From contig NC_083347.1 in assembly GCF_019175385.1 (NCBI RefSeq), forward strand, positions 123,698,124-123,762,123: a stretch of DNA of 64,000 nt, given 5' to 3'. This DNA comes from Lycium barbarum (taxonomy: Eukaryota > Streptophyta > Magnoliopsida > Solanales > Solanaceae). Below the pieces are notes generated by a model. The model was not told the origin of the DNA and ran no database searches. It saw only the letters and a program-made list of their open reading frames with translations. Positions 21,872 to 35,000 of the stretch are shown piece after piece; the first letter of the stretch is position 1, and each line of letters begins with the position of its first letter. The position numbers and the translations under genes were made by a program.

Positions 21872-22984
21872 AATTCATTTATGGGCGTTCTTTAAATACA
21901 AAGGCATGGATTTCTGAAAGATGTAATTTAATTATGAACTTTCTTCATATTTATTGTTGCTGTTAATGCGTGTTGCAAACTGGGATGGAGCTATACACAC
22001 ACACACATGATTTGAACGCGGTTTGACTTTCTTTAGGAAAAAATTATATCTTGTATATAAATAAAAAAACATATATGAGAAGGAGAATTGAATTTTCTTG
22101 ACCCAAAAGAAACTCCTAGAATAGTGATGAAAGTAGGCAATAATATGAGCAATACTTTAACTTATATATCTTAAACTTCTTATCTAGGAAAGAATCTTAA
22201 ATTAAACCCAAAACATTAATATAAAACAAAAATAAATGAGACATAAAAGCCAGCCACGTGTGATGCAATCTCAAACTATAGAATGGCAAAGCTCAAAACT
22301 GAGGAAATGATCTCTGATGATCCTTTACATTTTACTAGAATAATGAATCACTCAATATACAGCTTCTTTTTTCATTTACTGATGAATTCAATATGATATT
22401 TTATCGATTTTTTATGAAAAAGGTCATGTAACTTAAAGAATGTGTAATATAGGTAATAAAATCGATCTGAAATAATCTCAACCAATTACAATTTGAATAG
22501 AAGAAATCAAGAAAATGAGCTCACAAAATTTGCATGTGTCTTAGCTTAACGGTTTCTTATGTTATCTCTTACAGATTTTTAACAATCATATAACTAAAAT
22601 TACACTTGTAATGGGTCATATATTTGATTTCCCTGTAGAAAACAAAGAGATGATCTCCTATGCTCACTTACAACTGGGATAAAAACAAAAAATGCTACAA
22701 AGATCTCGTGTGATTTATTTACCAATCTTTCATGTTATATTTTACTGAATCCTATGGAGATAATCATATAACTAAAAAGATATTATGCATGAATAATTGG
22801 GAGGAAAGAAAGGGCGATAGATGATAATAAGAAAGAGCGTGTCACGTAAGGGATGAGCTTAAAAAAGATGTCATACCATGTAGTGGGCAATAACCCTCAT
22901 CTCATGTAAGACAATTAAATGCACTTTGTAGTACCGTTGAGGAATTGGAAACCTTCTCGAACACAAAATAAAAAATGAAGAGAT
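21872..22984. other. Intergenic, nothing recognised
   Basis: AT-rich DNA with a short (AC)n run at about 21995. No gene or element ends that I can support. Confidence 0.5.
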
Positions 22985-23740
22985 AAAGCTAGCCTATTCG
23001 TCATAGAAAATCAATACTTCAAGTCAAATAAAGATTAATGTAATGAGTACATAAAACCGACTTTCCCTCACAAGCAAGAGTCAGGCCAATTTTCAATTAC
23101 TAAATTAATATATATATATATACGAATTCTATACGTATAGTATTAGTACTATACGTATGAAGAAAGCTAGCATATTCGTCATAGAAAATCAATGCTCCAA
23201 ACCAAATAGAGCTTCGTTTGGTAGGAGGTATTAGAAAAAATAATGCTTGCATTAGCTTTGTGTATTACTAATACCTTATTTGGTACACTTTTTGAATCTA
23301 TGCATAACTAATACAAGTATTACTTATACACTCTATTTGATATTATCCTATGTATATCTTATACATAGCAAACCATGATATCAGCAATGCAAGGGTTTTT
23401 AATACATGCATAAGCATGGCTAAAGTCATAATTGCCCCTGAAATATCTCAAAACCTTTTCCAATTATTATGTTGGAGGGTATTTTTGTAAACAACTAATT
23501 TATGCAATGCATGTTATTTTAATACACAAAATCAAACATTGGTTAAGAATAATCTCAGCATAACTAATACACCTTATCCAGTATTATTTTTATACACTCT
23601 ACCAAACGACTCCGAATGTAATGGATCATAAAACCGATCTTCCCTCGTAAGTAGAGTCGGTCAATTTTCAAAATACTAAATTAAAGAAAACCTTATACAC
23701 GATTACACGATATCTATACGTATAGCATTAGTACTATATT
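22985..23740. repeat. Tandem duplication, second copy split by a MITE
   Basis: Copy 1 (22985-23158) starts aagctagcctattcgtcata and runs to tatacgtatagtattagtac. Copy 2 starts at 23164 with the same words, breaks at 23210, and resumes at 23615 (atgtaatgg, then ataaaaccgatcttccctc) to end near 23735. The interrupting unit is the MITE at 23211-23614, so the duplication is older than the insertion. Confidence 0.75.
23211..23614. mobile_element. MITE of the TCGTTTGGTA family
   Basis: The ends gcttcgtttggtaggag and ctaccaaacgactccg are inverted copies. Internal words such as gcataactaata and atgcataa recur in copies at about 43880-44065 and 62780-63080. The empty site is visible in the neighbouring duplicate (22985-23158). 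No clean target duplication could be read. Confidence 0.7.
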
Positions 23741-23917
23741 TTGTCCCAACTGGCAAGAATTAAATGCAACAGCAAAGCTAACAATTAAAAGTTCGTTGGG
23801 GTAGTTGCACCCGCCTACTGTTCAATGTTCGTGCACCCTTTAAGTTGTCTTACAAATTCACCATTTTTTTCCCAACACATCTCAAACTCTATATTTTGTT
23901 CAATCTCTACATCAATT

Positions 23918-24110
23918 TTTCTCACTTAGGTATCTCAAAACATCAAGTTTTCTAACTTGGGTATCTCTTATTCATCTAAACAAAAGTTCTTTTCACTTAG
24001 CTATCTCTTATTTCATCTAAAAAGTCAGTTTTTTTTCATTTGTCTATCTCTTATTTCATCTAAAAATAAGTTCTTTTCACTTGGCTATATCTTATTTCAT
24101 CAAGAAAAAT
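23918..24110 (+). repeat. Imperfect tandem repeats in the KCS leader/promoter
   Basis: Five direct units of about 40-45 bp share cacttagctatctcttattt followed by catct and a purine stretch. They end about 40 bases before the KCS start codon, so they lie in the 5' leader or core promoter. Confidence 0.75.
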
Positions 24111-24150
24111 CCAAAGAAAACCTCACAATTTCTCTTATCATACTTTAACA

Positions 24151-26536
24151 ATGGGGGATGAGAAAAACAAGAATCCAGTGAGCTCTGAGAATGCGAGAAT
24201 TTCGGTTGAAGCGAAAATTCTTCCTAATTTTCTTCAATCAATTAGGCTCAAATATGTGAAACTTGGGTACCATTATTTAATCAGCAATGCTGTATACCTG
24301 TTTTTAGTTCCTGTTTTGGGAGTTCTTTTAGTTCATGTTATGACCATTTCAGTTGAGGACTTAGTACAATTATGGTATAAGTTGAAATTCAATCTTGTCA
24401 CAGTAATTTTATGCTCAGCTTTAGTGGTTTTCTTGGGGACACTTTATTTCATGACAAGGCCTAGGAAAGTGTACTTAGTGGATTTTTCATGTTACAAACC
24501 TAAACCTGATCTTATGTGTACTAAGGAACTTTTCATGTATAGATCAAAACAAGCCAGGAGTTTCACTGAGGAGAATTTGGCCTTCCAGAAAAAAATACTG
24601 GAGCGGTCGGGATTAGGACAAAAGACGTATTTCCCCGAGGCACTCGTAAGGGTCCCAGCGGAACCTAATATGGCCGAGGCGAGGAAGGAGGCTGAGCTGG
24701 TGATGTTTGGTGCCATTGACGAGCTATTGGCGAAAACCGGGGTGAAGGCTAAGGATATCGGGATACTTGTGGTGAATTGTAGCTTGTTTAATCCAACACC
24801 ATCACTTTCTGCTATGATTGTTAACCATTACAAGCTGAGGGGAAATGTTATGAGCTATAATCTTGGTGGTATGGGCTGTAGTGCTGGACTCATTTCTATT
24901 GACCTTGCCAAACAACTATTGCAGGTTTGTTCCTTTCTGACTTATAGTATGTTTGGCTAAGCTTCTGAGAAGCCAGAAGTGTTTATTTTAGAGAATTGAG
25001 ACGTTTGGCCAAAACAAAAAAATAAGTGTTATTAAGTAGTAGCAGAAGCTATTTTTCATCAGCTGAAAAAATGATTTCTCTCCAGAATCACTTGTTGAAA
25101 GCTTGGCCAAGCATAAATTGCTGCTCGAATATTGGCAGAAGTGCTTTTCAAATTGATTAGCCAGATACAAACTGTTGTGTCTTTCCAAAAATACATTTCC
25201 AAAAAGCTCTTCTAACAAAAAACACTTTCAAAAGAAGCAATCATTTATTACTATCTATCCAAATTTTCCCTCACTGCTTCCATCAGTGAGTGTTCATTAA
25301 GTTTGACCCTTTTTACTGCTTCAATCTGTGAAGTGCTCATTAAGTTGATGTTTAAGGAGAGATAAAGGATAGCTTAGACAAATACTCTTATGATTATGGT
25401 AATTAATTGTCTTTCTTTAGGTGTAAGAAAACCTTAAAAGACGGATAATATGGACACAGATAGCAAGATACAGTGAAAATTGGTTTTTTAAGAATTAATA
25501 TGCTTCTATAGGCAGTTCAAGTGGGGGGGACCACATAAATATCCAATGTCTACTAACTGCCAATTCTTGATGATTGTCCCACTTCTCAAAAAGTGTTTCA
25601 TTAACTTTTTCCCATGTGGGGAAGTGGGAGAAGAACAGCAAACATTAATTGTATGCAAATTATGGAACTTTACACAGAACTTATTTATTTATATCAAATA
25701 TTAAATTTTCCAATACTAACTGTTTCATTTTATCAATGTTGTTGTATCAGGTGAATCCTAATTCATATGCACTTGTAGTGAGTATGGAAAACATAACACT
25801 CAATTGGTACTTTGGCAACAATAGATCAATGCTTGTCTCAAATTGCATATTCAGGATGGGTGGTGCTGCAATTCTTCTGTCAAACAAATCATCAGACAGA
25901 CGTCGTTCCAAATACCAACTCATCCACACAGTACGTACACACAAGGGCGCGGATGACAGGAGCTACGGTTGTGTGTTCCAAGAGGAGGATGATAAGAAGA
26001 ATGTCGGTGTTTCCCTATCGAAGGACCTAATGGCCGTTGCAGGGGAAGCACTAAAAACCAACATCACGACTCTCGGGCCATTAGTCCTTCCTATGTCCGA
26101 GCAACTCCTTTTCTTCGTGACATTAGTCGCAAGAAAAATCTTCAAGATGAAAATCAAGCCTTATATACCCGACTTCAAGCTGGCGTTTGAGCATTTCTGC
26201 ATACACGCTGGTGGAAGGGCCGTGCTGGATGAGCTCGAGAAGAATCTCGAGCTCAGCCAGTGGCACATGGAGCCATCAAGAATGACACTTTACAGGTTTG
26301 GAAACACATCAAGTAGTTCATTGTGGTATGAATTGGCTTATACTGAAGCTAAAGGGAGGATCAAGAAAGGAGACAGGACATGGCAAATTGCATTTGGCTC
26401 TGGATTTAAATGTAACAGTGCCGTGTGGCGCGCTCTAAGGACGATTAATCCTGCTAAAGAGAAGAATCCATGGATGGATGAGGTTCATGAATTCCCAGTT
26501 GAAGTGCCCAGAATTGTGACAATTGGTGATTCTTGA
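24151..26536 (+). CDS. KCS11: 3-ketoacyl-CoA synthase (KCS11-like), two exons
   Basis: The condensing enzyme of the endoplasmic-reticulum fatty-acid elongase: it joins malonyl-CoA to a long-chain acyl-CoA, the first step toward very-long-chain fatty acids for waxes, suberin and sphingolipids. Exon 1 is 24151-24924 and exon 2 is 25751-26536, with GT...AG intron borders (cag|gtttgt, tcag|gtgaat). Splicing gives 519 residues, a normal length. Two hydrophobic segments lie at about 43-66 and 80-101. The catalytic triad is Cys243 (GGMGCSAG), His410 (CIHAGGRAV) and Asn443 ([11 protein letters not shown]). The end [18 protein letters not shown] and the motif [13 protein letters not shown] match the KCS11/KCS4/KCS20 group rather than KCS6. 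The 826-bp intron holds a probable MITE (about 24947-25175). The KCS identity is firm; the paralogue name is likely. Confidence 0.95.
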
Positions 26537-27091
26537 ATATAATTTTAACTTTCCACACCAGCAAAAGAGCTATCTAGTATTATCATTTTTTGTACGTTAC
26601 TTTAAAGAGTTTTTTTTTTCCTCATATCCGATACCCGCATTGGAGCCTGACTATTTGAATCATGTGTCATTGGCATTCTTGTCAATATTTTCTTCTTTTT
26701 CAGTACGTAAATTCTTTATTAAGTTCAAACATAGCATCCTCATGTATTTGGAGGACATGGGATTGAAACATATACTCCCTCTGTCTCATTTATGTGTATC
26801 CCTTTAAAATTATCTTTTTCTTATCTATACGTATATCTGGCCATGACTTCAAGAATGGATAAGAACATAGTTACAAAATTTTCATCATTGAAACATATAT
26901 TCGTATGTTAGGAAAAATGACACGTTTTTCTTGTGAAAACTACTTAATCTCTGTAGCCCCAGTTTGCCTTAATGACATGATTTGTCGGAACCTACACATA
27001 AAAAAGTTCATTTTTTATAAGGAAAGAGAAAATGAAAATTACACTTTCACTACCACTTGTTTAAAAGGACATTTTTGATACTTTGTATATA

Positions 27092-27287
27092 TTTGGCTTC
27101 AGAGGCAGATCCAAGATTTTGAACATGGATTTATATTCTAGGACAGCGACCTCAAGTGTTAGTAATTGCGTTCTAAATTTAATTTTTGTAATATTTAATG
27201 GATTTCTCGCACATACGAGGTTCGAGCCAAAGCTACTGAATTCTGTTGAACCATCTATTAAAGCCTACCTCCGCCCCTATTTGGCTT
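27092..27287. mobile_element. hAT-type MITE with 8-bp TSD
   Basis: The element at about 27100-27279 begins cagaggcagatccaagattt and ends cctacctccgcccct. It is flanked by tttggctt on both sides (27092-27099 and 27280-27287). It is related to copies at 31122, 46448 and 51660. Confidence 0.8.
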
Positions 27288-27517
27288 ACATGTTAAAAGT
27301 CTTCTTTAATCTTGTAAATTTCATGTTCAATTAAATACCTTCACATAAAATAATACGAATATAATTTTTCATAAGATGAGGTTGTCCAACAATATCACTA
27401 GCTGTCTGTATATGTGATTTATGCTAACTTTAAAACTTTTTCGCTGTCGTTATTTTCATTTTAATATCTCTTTGATCTACTTGTCCGTATCTAACCTCTT
27501 TTGTCAAATTTTCTCTT

Positions 27518-27642
27518 GAACCGAGCGTCTTTCGGAAACAGCTTCTCTACCTTCCGAGGTACAGATAAGGTCTGCGTACATTTTACCTTACCCAGACCCC
27601 ACATTGTGGGATTTCACTGGGTGTGTTGCTGCTGCTGCTGCT
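27518..27642 (+). mobile_element. TS-SINE / RTE-LINE 3' tail
   Basis: Contains the conserved words ggtctgcgtacat and cagaccccacattgtggga and ends in a (GCT)n-like run derived from (GTT)n. The same tail follows a LINE coding fragment at 34572-35100, so this may be a truncated LINE or a SINE. No target duplication was found. Confidence 0.7.
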
Positions 27643-29019
27643 AACTTTAGAACTTGTATTAAATTCTGAGTAATAAATGCATGAAATGGGAGAGAAGATG
27701 AACATGCAAATAGCTGAGCAATGACGGAACCAGCTGTTTTGCGTGTTGAGATGAGAAGGAGAAACTGACAAGAAGGGGCCACATGGAGCTGGAAATAGCT
27801 ACAGCAAGAACAGGTAGAGGGGCGGCCATAGTGTTTCGGCATAGGGTTCATCCGAACTCAGTATTTTCGATACACAATATTTTTTAACGTGAAAAAGGGT
27901 TTAAAAATTCCAACAAATATCATATCCGAACCCTTTAATTTTTGAAGTGCAACGAGTTCAGCGTTTAGAAGACCGAACCCGTCAGATTAAAATCTTGGAT
28001 TATCCGCCTCTTTCGGGTCAATATTTCTCCGAAGGGACAGGTTGTACTAGTGCTTCAACGAAACTAGTATTTTCGACACCGAATATAGATTTTATGTGAA
28101 AATATACAAAAGTTTCAATAAATATTGAACCCATAATTTTGAAAGCACAATGAATTTAATGTTTAGGAGCTTAAAAGTCAAAACTATCAAGTTAAAATCC
28201 TAGATCCATCTCAGCGGCTCAAGCTGGTAATGTTAATCTGAAGGGGTAAGTAGTGTAGCCCAAGTTGTATGTTGCGAGTTGTAACCACAAAAGTTACTGC
28301 ATATTTCCTCCACATTCACTTTAGAGAGTCACTCTCAAGTTTACCTGTAGATCTCTCTGAAGTATGGACATAGTCTCACAGATTCTTTACAGTACAAAAG
28401 AGCATACTTTAGTTTCATTTAGTCCTAACATGGAGTCTTGAACTTTGCATGTTAACACTTCTTTTCTGGTGAAAAATTCATCTAGAGCCAATTCTCAGGA
28501 CCATCATGACCTTCAAAACTCCGAAATGATGGACCCGTCCATCTACCCTTCTTCACTCAACGTCGGGCTCAAACCTGGGACCTACACCAATAGTCCCTCA
28601 AACTTCACATCTCAACATTCAGCCCCTAATTCATGCACCCTTTCTATACTTCTATACCGGAGAAATCCCCTGTGGACTTCTAGTCCATTTTCAGTTGGGG
28701 CAAAAATTCAAAATTCTGGGGTGCATAGCATCCCTCCAACTTAAATACCGCGATAAAGATCAAGCTCATAACAAAAATCTAACCGATACATCACATGTTA
28801 CCTGATTATTCTTGAACCAAAGACCTGAGTGAGGACTAGCATATAATTAGTGCACTTGCTTTAAGGAGAAGGAACTACTGGCCAGAACTAAAGTTTGCAT
28901 TTAAGAGCTAGATTAGTGCTTAAAGAGTACATAAAACAAGTATAACTAATAAACATTCAAGGTGAACTAATATTTACAGCAGAATGTCAGCAGAAATCCA
29001 CCCAAGACAGCACTCTGGG

Positions 29020-32000
29020 TTACATGCCCCAGATACCACAAGCTGATGCAACTTTGTTGCTTGGACGCGATGTTAGTTCATATAATATCCTCGCGAATAT
29101 GTCCGAGTACCTCGGATCCCCGAAAAGCATCTCTGCAAAAGCATTTTCATACACTAGTAGGAGCGGCTTGTTCTGAGGCTCCAGCACGAGGCTTTCCAAA
29201 ATAGTTGCTGCTTTACGACAAATTTCAGGTACTGGATGTGGCGCCTTAATCACTTTCAACAGTCGATCAATTGCCCTGAAGTTCAATGTGGTGAGTAAGT
29301 CGTTCAGATAAGATTAAAAAAAAAAAAAAAAAGAGGAATCTGTCGCCAGTATCTAGGTAAAATATTCTCACTTACCATCGTTCACTGGCCAGCTTCAAAC
29401 GACAGTCCACACTTACCTCTGCAAGGTTATATAACGCACCTACAGCAGCTGCTTGAGAATCAGTAGGTGGTAGGCTCATTATATCGACTAATCGTTTATA
29501 TATCTGCATGTCCCATGAATCGTGTTTAGTGAGTTTTCTGAACATTCGTAAGGTACAGACGCGTATACAGTACTGCAGCTATCAAAAGGAACATCAACCT
29601 GAGAAGCAAAAGGAAGTAGGAAAGGTTCATTGTCGGGATTTATAATAAGACGACCAATTAATTCAGCAGCACCAGAGTGCCAGGCCTTCACAGCAGATCC
29701 CAGCATTCCCATGAGAGCCTGGACGGCACGTTTCTCCCTGGATAAGGGAACAAACAACTCAATTTAGAGCATACTGATACAGAAAAAAGTCTCCACTCAG
29801 TATTAGAGCTAATAATACAAAGCCAACAACTGACAAATCAAATGCTTACGTCATTTTGATAAAAGAAGGTTTTGAGGAGCTAAAGATACGAAGATTCAGC
29901 AGTAGAGCCAAATTCACTACAGTCTCGAGGGCATTTGTGACAAGTTCCTCATCCTCTGTCAACATAAGAACTCCAAAATTAGAATAGGGAGAGAGGAACA
30001 TGTTTTAAATGGACATGAGTCAAGAAAACATTTTAATCAAGAACATCTGGCATTCAGGCGTAACAAATAACATATTCATTTTCCGATCTTCTTCACAAAA
30101 TAGGACCAATGTGTTTGTTTTTCCGTTCTTAAGGTTTATTTATCTAATTATTAATTTTGGCGAAAGGGCATGCCATGTCATGCAACAACATAAACAAGAA
30201 TGGGAAAAATTATAGAATACAAAGAGGTGGTAATTTAAGATAAGGAAACAAATAGAAAGGGCCATGCAAGTAGACCAAGTCAATTTATTAGACACTCCAG
30301 CAGAGTCCAAGCCGTTCTTTCGATTATGCCTGGCAAGAACATGAACCTTAAATTGACACTTCCTATTGAAAAGCATAAAAGTGAAGCCACATAAGTGATA
30401 AACTTAATAGATTGACAACAGTAAAAGGGCGAGTAAACAGCTAGGGAATTTGACTATGAGAAGTTTGGAATGTGCTAAATATTTAGGGAGGTTTCCAAGT
30501 AATAAACAAGAGAGAATTTCCTCTACAACGATAGGAACTTTCTCAGCAGAATTTATTGGTCTAACAAGTCAATTAGAGATATCATTAACGATCAACATTC
30601 TTCTCAATTTATAACCAGGAAGATAGTTTCAGAAGAAAGTTTGTAAATGTCTTGGATGAGAGAGACCATAATACAAAATGCCACATGATAGATGGCAAAC
30701 TTGAAGACCAAACAGAAAAAAACTTACATTGAGTTTAAACCTCTTTCCTCACCTGTAACATAATCTTCGAGACATTGAAATATGGTTTCCAAGCAATGCC
30801 TATGCTGCGCCATGATCACTTCATTATCTGGCATGTTAGAGAAGTTGCGGATAATGTTTGAAGCAGCAACAGCACAGAGCTGCTTCTCAGCCCGCCCCTC
30901 CTCATCCAAATTAAATAGGCCATCTTCTTCAAAACTCCAGACTCCAGGGCGAAGCTTGTTAGCACACTTTAGAACAGATGCCTCTTTGTTGGAAGATCCA
31001 GGTCCAGTACTGGGGTCAAGGATAAATGGATTAGGTAACACAAGGCAATTAAATACAGGGTAGGAACTCGGCATTGAAGATCTCATGCATTAGAAACTGG
31101 GATTTACAACTAAAGGCAATTCAGAGGCGGAGCCAGGATTTCAAATTTATAGGTTCTGAATTTCAGAATGACGAAGTCAAGTGGTAATAACTCGGTTCCA
31201 AATTTAATATTTGTACACATTAATAAATTTCTTAATACAAATACACTGTTTGATCAAAAGCTACTGGGCTTGGCCAAATCTATATCCGGGTTTCTCGCTC
31301 CACCCCTGAAAGGCATCCGGAGGAAGACGGAGGGGGTGAAGGCATGCTGAATTACCTAGGATGGGGTAAGGGATTGTCCGAGTTCAACGCCTCATATTCA
31401 TTTCCAAATCCAGTAACAGCTGAATTTGCACCCAAAAGTCGAACACGTGGTGTCTTCACAAGCACCCTCGGTAAAGCTATATCACGCCAGTCATCTATCT
31501 GTCGAATAGATCATTGCCATCACTATGATAGTAAATAGGGAAAAGATAATAAGGAGTTATACGTGAACCACAAGTTGCACAAAAGACATTGAGAAACATA
31601 CAACTTGAAGTAGAGCATCAAGCAACCCAGCAATTTTCGCAAGAGGTTGTGCATCTTTCCGGACTTCATCTTTCTCCTTAAATGACATCAAAGTGAGTGT
31701 GTTTAATGCCCACGTCAGCTCACTCTTCAATCCACTTTGAAGTGCCAGAACAATCCTTTTATGATTTGTTTCTGTAAAGAAGAAAAGAAGATTGGTAACC
31801 AAATGATGATCATAAGCATATGTGGCTGGAAAATGCAACATTTAATCCATATGCTCATCTTCTACAAATGCTTGTATTATTTCCTCAAATTCAAGTATTC
31901 AACAAGTCAATCAATTTTTCTGAAACACTTTTAATTTACATAAATTGAGTTTCATCTTACACCAATGGTACCTTACGTGGATCAGAAAATATTTTTATTA

Positions 32001-35000
32001 ACTTACCTTCTACAAATGCCTGTACTATTTCCTCAAATTCAGCAGGTCAATCAATTTTTCAGAAACGCCTTCAATTCACATAAATGGTGTTTCATCTTAC
32101 GCCTATGGTACCTAATGTTGATCAGAGAATACTTTAATTTGCTTGCATTGGGTTGACCGAATTGTTGGAATGTTACAGTTGGCTGGAAGAGTTAAGTTAT
32201 TGTCCCAAAATGGATGTCCTAGAGGAGTAACATCCAGAAGAACCCAGGTTCAGATTCATCTATGACACTTGGTGTAAGCTTTGTTATTAAAGGCAAACGG
32301 CATTGAAAAGCATCAAGATTTATTAGGGCTAAGAGCAAGGCAATATATGTAAAGCACCTCAACTAATCTATCAGATCTGCTATTTCCCACAGGCACAAAT
32401 ATCAAATAACTCAGGTCCCCCTCACCCCGGGCTTTGACATACGGAAAGTTTATCTAGCTTTTTTTTTTTTTTTTTTTTGGGCCTCGGTGGGGTTTGGACC
32501 TTGACCTCCATGGTCCATTCCAGTTTCATTGACATCTACGCCACACCCTCGGGTGTTGTACTGTAATGAAAATATTATAGATTCTTACATTTTTTTGGTC
32601 CAAATAATTATTTCTATATTCATGGTATTTCCTTCTTTTTGGGTAATGCAAGAAAAATACTATGAATACAAAAATAAAACAAAGAATTGTAAATATCTAT
32701 AATTAAGCAAAATATATGAAGTAAAATAATGTCCATCAAATTCAAAGCCCATACATCTTGATTTAGATGAACATATGGAGTATTAAGTCTTCATGACAAG
32801 TTTCTTATACTACATTTCTAACTTTTTGTTAAGAATGTACTAAAATCCTACATCTTAATCCTATTTGATAACAATACATCATTTAACTACTACGTCGCTT
32901 AACCACTATTTACTGCCGGGCGATAATCCTCTTAAAAATAAAGCCCATACACAATAAGATGCAGGCTAAAATCTATACTCAACATCTTATTTGCATTCTC
33001 TATTTCTCACATAATATTAGAGCCGCTGCAATCTCAGTAGAGACTTAAGTAGCTTCATTCTGCCGGTCTAAATTTTTCCTTCTATCCTATTTCTGGTGAC
33101 ATCCAGAGACACCGCTTCCTTTTTAGCAACTAGTTTGCCATATCACGTCTCTTTCTAATGACAGCCGCCAAAAATCTCGTAGGGATTTGTTACATTTCTC
33201 GTATGGAGTCAAACCCACCGCATACGAGCGGCAACCGTTACAACTCTGAACAAACGTAGAAGTTTTTCCCTTAGCTGAAAGTAAAGCAATGAATTAAAAA
33301 ATGATGTTGCTTCAAAGAGAAAACTGAGAGATGGATGTTGCTTCAGTAATAAGTACACAGGAATTACATGACTCAGATATGTCCCAAAAATAAGGACACA
33401 CTTTCTATCATTAAATTAAAAAGGATGGACCTTCCCCCGATAGTAGAGATAATGGATCCGACTAACCAAAAAGGAGGCAACAATTATAGCTGCATCGAGA
33501 AAGCATTTCTCGGAAGTTCTTTGTTAATCTGATAAAAAGTGCTTCTTTATTCTTGATACCTATAAAAGTGGTTCCTGTACTATGTCTGGCAAGGTGAAGG
33601 ATGCACTATTTAGTTGGGCCTTTAGAGAACAGAAGAGAAGATTGTGCGCATGAGATGTTGCTCCATTAGTTGGGAGACACTTGTTGATATATAAGCCTAT
33701 GTAGGAGACAGTATAATCTCTACTATTTTAAAAGTGGGAAGGTTCAAAGTGTAAAGTTAAATTACCATAATGTCCATCAAAAGTTGAACGACCTTTTTAC
33801 CCTTCAATCAAATATTATTTCTATAACATATGTGTACAACAATGTAATATACATTCTAATAAATACTATTCATTTATAGAAATAAATTTAAAATGAATCA
33901 TCTAATTAAAAAAGAAGACGAAATGGTAAAACAATTGTATTAAACACGGATACACTACAATAGGAATACCTCATAAGTTTGCGATGCTTATTATCTAAAG
34001 AATTTAAGTTTATAACGAATCGCCTAATTAATAAAAAAAAGGACAAAATGGTGAAACGCTCGCATTAAACACAGATACAATATAATAGAAATAACTCAAA
34101 AGTTTGTGATGTATTATCTAATAAAGAATTTAAAGTATAGGTTGCCAAGCCTCCTGTTTCTTCAACTTCCTTGGTCATTCTACACAATCTACTATATAAG
34201 CTTCTTTAGTTTGTTGGTCCATTTGAATTCAACATTTTTAATTCAAATCCATCAAGATAGGCATATTAAGTATCAACCAAGCCCCTTTCAACATCAACGT
34301 CATTGCGGGACTTTTATGATCCTTACATAACTTTCGAGTGACCTCTTTTGGTTATTGATTTGTTGGGTACATTTTCTCTTTTCGGAAGCTCTTTTTTCAA
34401 TGATTAGGGTGGTAGTATTTGCTTAGTAGATCCTTTAACTTGCTTCACTTTTTATATTTTATGCCATTTTTATGTTTGCTATCATTGTCGGAGCAATACA
34501 TATAAATGAGAACAATTTCATATTGGCCACATCATTCAACCTAAGCTTGTTCTTTCTTGTCTTATTTGATGGTAGTGCTGAGATGGTTCGGACATGTGAA
34601 GAGGAGATGCGCAAATGCCCCAATGCGGAGGTGTGAGAGGCTGGTTATGGATGGCTTCAGGAGAGGTAGAGGTAGGCCGAAAAAGTATTGAGGAGAGATG
34701 ATTAGACAGGACATGGCGCAGTTGCAACTTACCGAGGACATGACTATAGATAGGAAGTTGTGGAGGACACGGATTAGGGTAGAAGGTTAGCAGGGTAGTG
34801 GCGCGTTGTCTCGCATATTCTTCTTTACTGGTAGTCGTAGTATTTTTTTTTTCCCAGTAGTTTCTTGTCCTTTGATTTATGTTATTATTTACTCTCTCTT
34901 GTTCTTCGCTTAACATATTGTTGTGTTGTAGTCATTGTTTCCTTTTTCCTATTTGATGTGCTTTGTTATTGATTTATTCTGAGCCGAGGGTCTATCCGAA

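Larger units (their letters stand above)
26537..29019. other. Intergenic between KCS and LFR (tail to tail)
   Basis: Holds a single Stowaway-like end (ctccctctgtctcattt) at 26775, a hAT MITE at 27100-27279, a LINE/SINE tail at 27518-27642, and two diverged direct copies of a roughly 165-bp repeat (about 27850-28019 and 28055-28215, sharing agtattttcga and aaatctt/aaatcct ends). The frame 28445-28744 has no family match. Both neighbouring genes end into this region. Confidence 0.55.

Noticed and set aside
28445..28744. 99-codon + frame
   Set aside because: No family, sits in repeat-rich 3' flank of LFR, and has no splice partners.
30720..30730. Alternative donor (aatgtaagtt, minus strand) for LFR exon 4
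   Set aside because: The donor 23 bases earlier (acag|gtgagg) joins exon 5 in frame and restores the conserved TEDEELVTN peptide; the later one does not.
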